DNA from: Acidobacteriaceae bacterium | GTDB taxonomy: Bacteria; Acidobacteriota; Terriglobia; Bryobacterales; Bryobacteraceae | DNA length: 8,022 bases | Assembly: GCA_019245255.1 (NCBI GenBank) | Contig: JAFARV010000549.1 | Span: 1-8,022 of the forward strand | Direction: 5' to 3' | Shown: positions 5,042 through 8,022 of the stretch, piece after piece | Position numbering within the stretch: the stretch's first letter is position 1 | Layout of the letters: every line of letters begins with the position of its first letter | The notes under the pieces: model-generated | Told to the model about the DNA's origin: nothing | Database searches by the model: none | What the model saw: only the letters and a program-made list of their open reading frames with translations | Program-made: the position numbers and the translations under genes

Positions 5042-6622
5042 TTGGCATCGATTTATCAATCCATCGAGATCCTGAGCAAGGAAAAAGGCATCGACCCGCA
5101 GATCGTTCTCGATGCGGTGAAAGACGCCATGCTGGCGGCTGCGCGAAAGCACTATCGATCACAGGAAGACCTCATTGCCGATCTGGATGAAGCGACCGGA
5201 AATATACAGATTTACGCGGTCAGGCGAGTGGTGGAGACGGTAGAGGACCCGGTAAAGGAGATCAGCCTGCCGGCGGCGAAACGCATCGATCCCGAGGCCG
5301 AGATCGGTTCGGAGATTCGAGAGGCGAAACCGACGGACACGCTCGGCCGCATACCGGCGCAGACGGCCAAGCAGGTGATTCTGCAAAAGGTTCGGGAAGC
5401 CGAACGCGACAGTGTGTATTCGGAGTTTCAGGGCCGCCAGGGTGAACTGGTTACCTGCATTATGAAACGTCTGGAAGCGCAGGATTACGTTGTCGACATG
5501 GGCAAGACGGAGGCGCGTCTGCCTAAAAAGGAACAGTCGCGGATTGAAACGTTTGGCGTGGGCGACCGCGTACGCTGCGTGATCAAAGGGGTGGAGCGCG
5601 GAGGCAAGTTCTCGGGCGTAATTGTGTCGAGAGCGGCGCCGGAGCTCGTGATGCGCCTCTTCGAGCAGGAGGTTCCGGAGATCTACGACGGGACTGTGAC
5701 GATCAAAGCGTGCGCGCGTGAAGCAGGCGAGCGGACTAAGATTGCGGTCGCGAGCCGTGACCGGGACGTCGACAGCGTCGGCGCGTGTGTCGGCATGAAG
5801 GGAATGCGGGTGCAATCGATCATTCGCGAATTACGCGGTGAAAAGATCGACATTATCGAATACTCCGACGACCCGATTCAATACGTTACGAAGGCGCTGA
5901 GTCCCGCTAAGATCTCCCGCGTGACCATCCTCGATTCGCAGGGTAAGCACATGGAGGTCGTGGTGGACGACCTGCAGCTTTCACTGGCGATCGGCAAACG
6001 CGGGCAGAACGTGCGGCTGGCTGCGAAACTGATGGGCTGGAAAATCGATATTAAGAGTGAGGAAGAAAAGCGCCGTGAGTTGGAGGCGCGGATGGAGGAC
6101 CTTGTGATCTCCGGAGCACCGGTATCCGTGCTGATCGATCACGGTCTCGACGAAAGCATTGTAGAAGCTGTCGTCGCAGGCGGAATCGGAACGGTCGAGA
6201 AGCTCGGGTCGATGACGCCTGAAGAGCTGGAAGCGATTCCGAATATCGACGAGCAAGTAGTTTCCCAGATTCAATCGGCCGTGATGTCCTTCTACGGCCA
6301 GTACGACTCCGTGCAGGCCGAAGCGGTGCCGGCGGATGCGGCGACACTCGAGGCGGTTCTGGACGCCAGCGGGACTGAAATCTCGGGCGTGGCAGACTTT
6401 GGCGACGGCGAAAGCATACCGGCATTTGAGAATATTGAGACCGGAGTTCTCGAACGCGACCTGGCGACGCATGAGAATGTTGCGCTCGAGGAAAGTGAAG
6501 AAGGCGAGGTGCTGGATCTGGGCCGAGTAGAAGGCCTTTCAGCCGCGCCTTCGACGCTGCACAACGTAGCGGGAAGCAATAAAAACGGCGAAAACTCTGA
6601 TAACATTGAGAGTGCCGAATAG
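5042..6622 (+). CDS. nusA: transcription elongation/termination factor NusA
   Basis: A 526-residue RNA polymerase-binding factor that controls pausing, intrinsic termination and rRNA antitermination. Domains in order: the N-terminal polymerase-binding domain (1 to about 125, starting ASIYQSIEILSKEKGIDP); an S1 RNA-binding domain (about 130-198, with GELVTCIMKRLE and SGVIVSRA); KH1 with GACVGMKGMRVQSI (247-260); and KH2 with LAIGKRGQNVRLAAKL (315-330). After KH2 comes one helix-hairpin-helix-like unit (about 357-415, LIDHGLDESIVEAVV and LEAIPNIDEQVV), then a roughly 100-residue acidic, low-complexity tail. E. coli NusA (495 residues) ends in two acidic repeats; here I see one folded unit and a tail in place of the second. 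The start is TTG at 5042. It follows rimP by 56 bases and precedes infB by 53, the widely conserved order; no ylxR lies between nusA and infB. Confidence 0.96.
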   Translation: MASIYQSIEILSKEKGIDPQIVLDAVKDAMLAAARKHYRSQEDLIADLDEATGNIQIYAVRRVVETVEDPVKEISLPAAKRIDPEAEIGSEIREAKPTDTLGRIPAQTAKQVILQKVREAERDSVYSEFQGRQGELVTCIMKRLEAQDYVVDMGKTEARLPKKEQSRIETFGVGDRVRCVIKGVERGGKFSGVIVSRAAPELVMRLFEQEVPEIYDGTVTIKACAREAGERTKIAVASRDRDVDSVGACVGMKGMRVQSIIRELRGEKIDIIEYSDDPIQYVTKALSPAKISRVTILDSQGKHMEVVVDDLQLSLAIGKRGQNVRLAAKLMGWKIDIKSEEEKRRELEARMEDLVISGAPVSVLIDHGLDESIVEAVVAGGIGTVEKLGSMTPEELEAIPNIDEQVVSQIQSAVMSFYGQYDSVQAEAVPADAATLEAVLDASGTEISGVADFGDGESIPAFENIETGVLERDLATHENVALEESEEGEVLDLGRVEGLSAAPSTLHNVAGSNKNGENSDNIESAE

Positions 6623-6649
6623 CGCCAGCTACGAGACGTGGTGGTGTGT

Positions 6650-6673
6650 AAGGAGTTATTGAAGCAGTTCCTT
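6650..6673 (+). promoter_or_regulatory. hairpin covering the infB Shine-Dalgarno
   Basis: AAGGAG (6650-6655) is the only good ribosome-binding sequence before infB, but it is 20 bases from the ATG, too far for normal use. AAGGAGTT (6650-6657) can pair with AGTTCCTT (6666-6673): six Watson-Crick and two G-U pairs around an eight-base loop. The pairing either hides the site or changes its distance to the start. Seen by eye, no folding energy computed. Confidence 0.4.
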
Positions 6674-6675
6674 CT

Positions 6676-8022
6676 ATGAAGAAAATCAGGATCAACGAGC
6701 TGGCGCGTGAGTTAGAAGTAAAACCCGGCGTTATTCTCGATCTCCTGCCTGAATTCGGCGTGCAGGGGAAGATGACTCACTCGAACTCGATTGATGAGGA
6801 TGTAGCTCTGGCATTGCGCGACCGCCTTGCGGCGAGCGGCCACTTAACGAATGGATCGGCGCGTCACGACGGTGACGAATCGGCTCACCACGAATACGAA
6901 GACGGTCATCACGAGCCCGGGCATCACGAAGGCGAACGCGAGCACGACACCATCCACGCAGAGGCGCAGGAACCGGCGAATGCAACGGCCCACGATGCAC
7001 TGAGCTCACACACTGAAGCGTCTCGAGCGAGCCGCGCACCAGTGGCGCCACCGCTTCGCCCGCCGGTTCGCGACGCCTCGCACGCGGTCAGGCCGGAGAC
7101 TGCGTCTCTCTCGGCGCCGCCAGCAGCGCCGGCGATCCCGATTCCCGCTGTCACACACACTCACGCTGCGCCGTTAACAGCTGCCGCTCCCGCGCAGCCG
7201 AAGACCGCGGAAACAGAACACAGCGCGGTAGCGTTAGATAAACCACCATCAGCTCCCGCAGAGCCAGAGCGGCCAAAATTTCAGCCGTTGCGTCCTCCGA
7301 TCGGCGGACTTGGGACGCGTGCGCCACTGACGCCACCGGTTGGGCAAGGTGCAGGGACCAGCACTCCTGCGCGCCCAATTCCGATTCCCGCGCGTCCGGC
7401 GATCCCGGCATCTCCGAGGCCGCCAGCAGCAGCTCCCGGGACTCCTCTGGCGGGTCCAAGACAGCCACTGCCACCCGAGATTTCGCGGCCTGGTTTGGGA
7501 ACTCCGGTGGAGAGGGCGGCGCGACAGCCGCAGGCTCCCGCTGCACCAGGGGCTCAGACGCCCACGACACCGCAGGCGCCAACACAGCAGGCGCAGTCTC
7601 CGCAGGCAAGAGTCACGCAGCAGCCACCGACCCACGTCGTCGTTCCGGGCACCGGCGCATCACACACACCGACAGCATCAGCCGTTCCTGGTGCGCCCAT
7701 TCCGTCTCGGCCTGCGCCGCGACCGAGTTCTCCTGGGCTGACGCCCGGGGCTCCGATTGCGCCAAGGCCTGCGGCCGGGACGCGCCCGCCGCTTGCAGGA
7801 CAGCCCATCGCCAGGCCGATAGTGCCGCCACGGCCGGATTTAGTTCAGCGGCTTAAGCAACAGCAGCAGACGCAGCCTCGACCGGGAGCGCCGACCCCTG
7901 GTGCGCCGAGACCCGCTCCGTCTGCGCCCGGGCGTCCGGCTCCTGCTCCGGGACAGCCAATTTTCCGCGGTCCGGTCCGGCCCGGTCAGCCGGCCATGCG
8001 TGGCCCCGGCGGTCCCGGGCTG
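6676..8022 (+). CDS. infB: translation initiation factor IF-2, N-terminal part
   Basis: An open frame of 449 codons that runs off the window end without a stop. IF-2 is the GTPase that places initiator tRNA on the 30S subunit and drives subunit joining. Residues 1 to about 51 form the IF2_N helical domain (KKIRINELARELEVKPGVIL, then a Leu-rich helix to ALRDRL). Residues 55-115 are rich in His, Glu and Asp (HH pairs at 71, 78 and 83). Residues 120-449 are a Pro/Ala/Gly/Arg/Gln-rich linker with few acidic residues, surely disordered. The GTP-binding domain and later domains would follow beyond 8022. Several acidobacterial IF-2 proteins have such long linkers (from memory). The ATG at 6676 is the only sensible start: an in-frame stop TAA lies at 6649-6651, and the one other near-start codon, ATT 6658, is too close to AAGGAG. 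It is last of rimP-nusA-infB as seen here. Confidence 0.95.
   Translation, partial: MKKIRINELARELEVKPGVILDLLPEFGVQGKMTHSNSIDEDVALALRDRLAASGHLTNGSARHDGDESAHHEYEDGHHEPGHHEGEREHDTIHAEAQEPANATAHDALSSHTEASRASRAPVAPPLRPPVRDASHAVRPETASLSAPPAAPAIPIPAVTHTHAAPLTAAAPAQPKTAETEHSAVALDKPPSAPAEPERPKFQPLRPPIGGLGTRAPLTPPVGQGAGTSTPARPIPIPARPAIPASPRPPAAAPGTPLAGPRQPLPPEISRPGLGTPVERAARQPQAPAAPGAQTPTTPQAPTQQAQSPQARVTQQPPTHVVVPGTGASHTPTASAVPGAPIPSRPAPRPSSPGLTPGAPIAPRPAAGTRPPLAGQPIARPIVPPRPDLVQRLKQQQQTQPRPGAPTPGAPRPAPSAPGRPAPAPGQPIFRGPVRPGQPAMRGPGGPGL

Noticed and set aside
5159..5815. A 218-codon minus-strand open frame across nusA
   Set aside because: Arg/His/Leu-rich antisense shadow of the S1/KH region; no motif.
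7147..7168. CA-dinucleotide run
   Set aside because: Only a few units, in frame with the IF-2 linker as Thr/His codons.
7151..7831. Several open frames on both strands across the IF-2 linker
   Set aside because: Stop codons are rare in any frame of this GC-rich Pro/Ala/Arg coding sequence; the continuous frame from 6676 is the real gene.

Overview
The window reads as a chromosomal segment of a moderately GC-rich bacterium, most likely an acidobacterium. That placement is an inference. It rests mainly on the IF-2 N-terminus (a KIRINELARELEVK-type start followed by a very long Ala/Pro-rich linker) and on the general look of the HAD and OFA transporter proteins; no rRNA or other decisive marker is present. 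I see no tRNA, rRNA, insertion sequence, CRISPR array or prophage gene.

Layout. The left third (56-2245) holds two minus-strand genes: a HAD-superfamily phosphatase-like protein and a 12-TM major facilitator of the oxalate/formate antiporter (OFA) family. A 141-bp divergent gap follows. It leads into a tight plus-strand pair (2387-4306): a membrane-anchored thioredoxin-fold protein with a CxC motif, resembling proteins annotated RedB, and directly after its stop codon (TAA then GTG, no gap) a methyl-accepting chemotaxis protein whose sensor part is a six-helix membrane domain rich in His and Cys.

The right half is the conserved transcription/translation operon rimP-nusA-infB. It is preceded by a candidate promoter and a strong terminator-like leader hairpin just before rimP. 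RimP (30S maturation), NusA (elongation, termination and antitermination) and IF-2 (initiation) are all core information-processing factors, so the leader hairpin is a plausible attenuation point that NusA could act on. infB is cut by the window end after 449 codons, before its GTPase domain.

Most worth following: (1) the RedB-like/chemoreceptor pair, a candidate redox- or metal-sensing signalling module; (2) the rimP leader attenuator; (3) a hairpin that covers the infB Shine-Dalgarno sequence. Everything here was read by eye; similarities to families are from memory of their motifs, not from searches.
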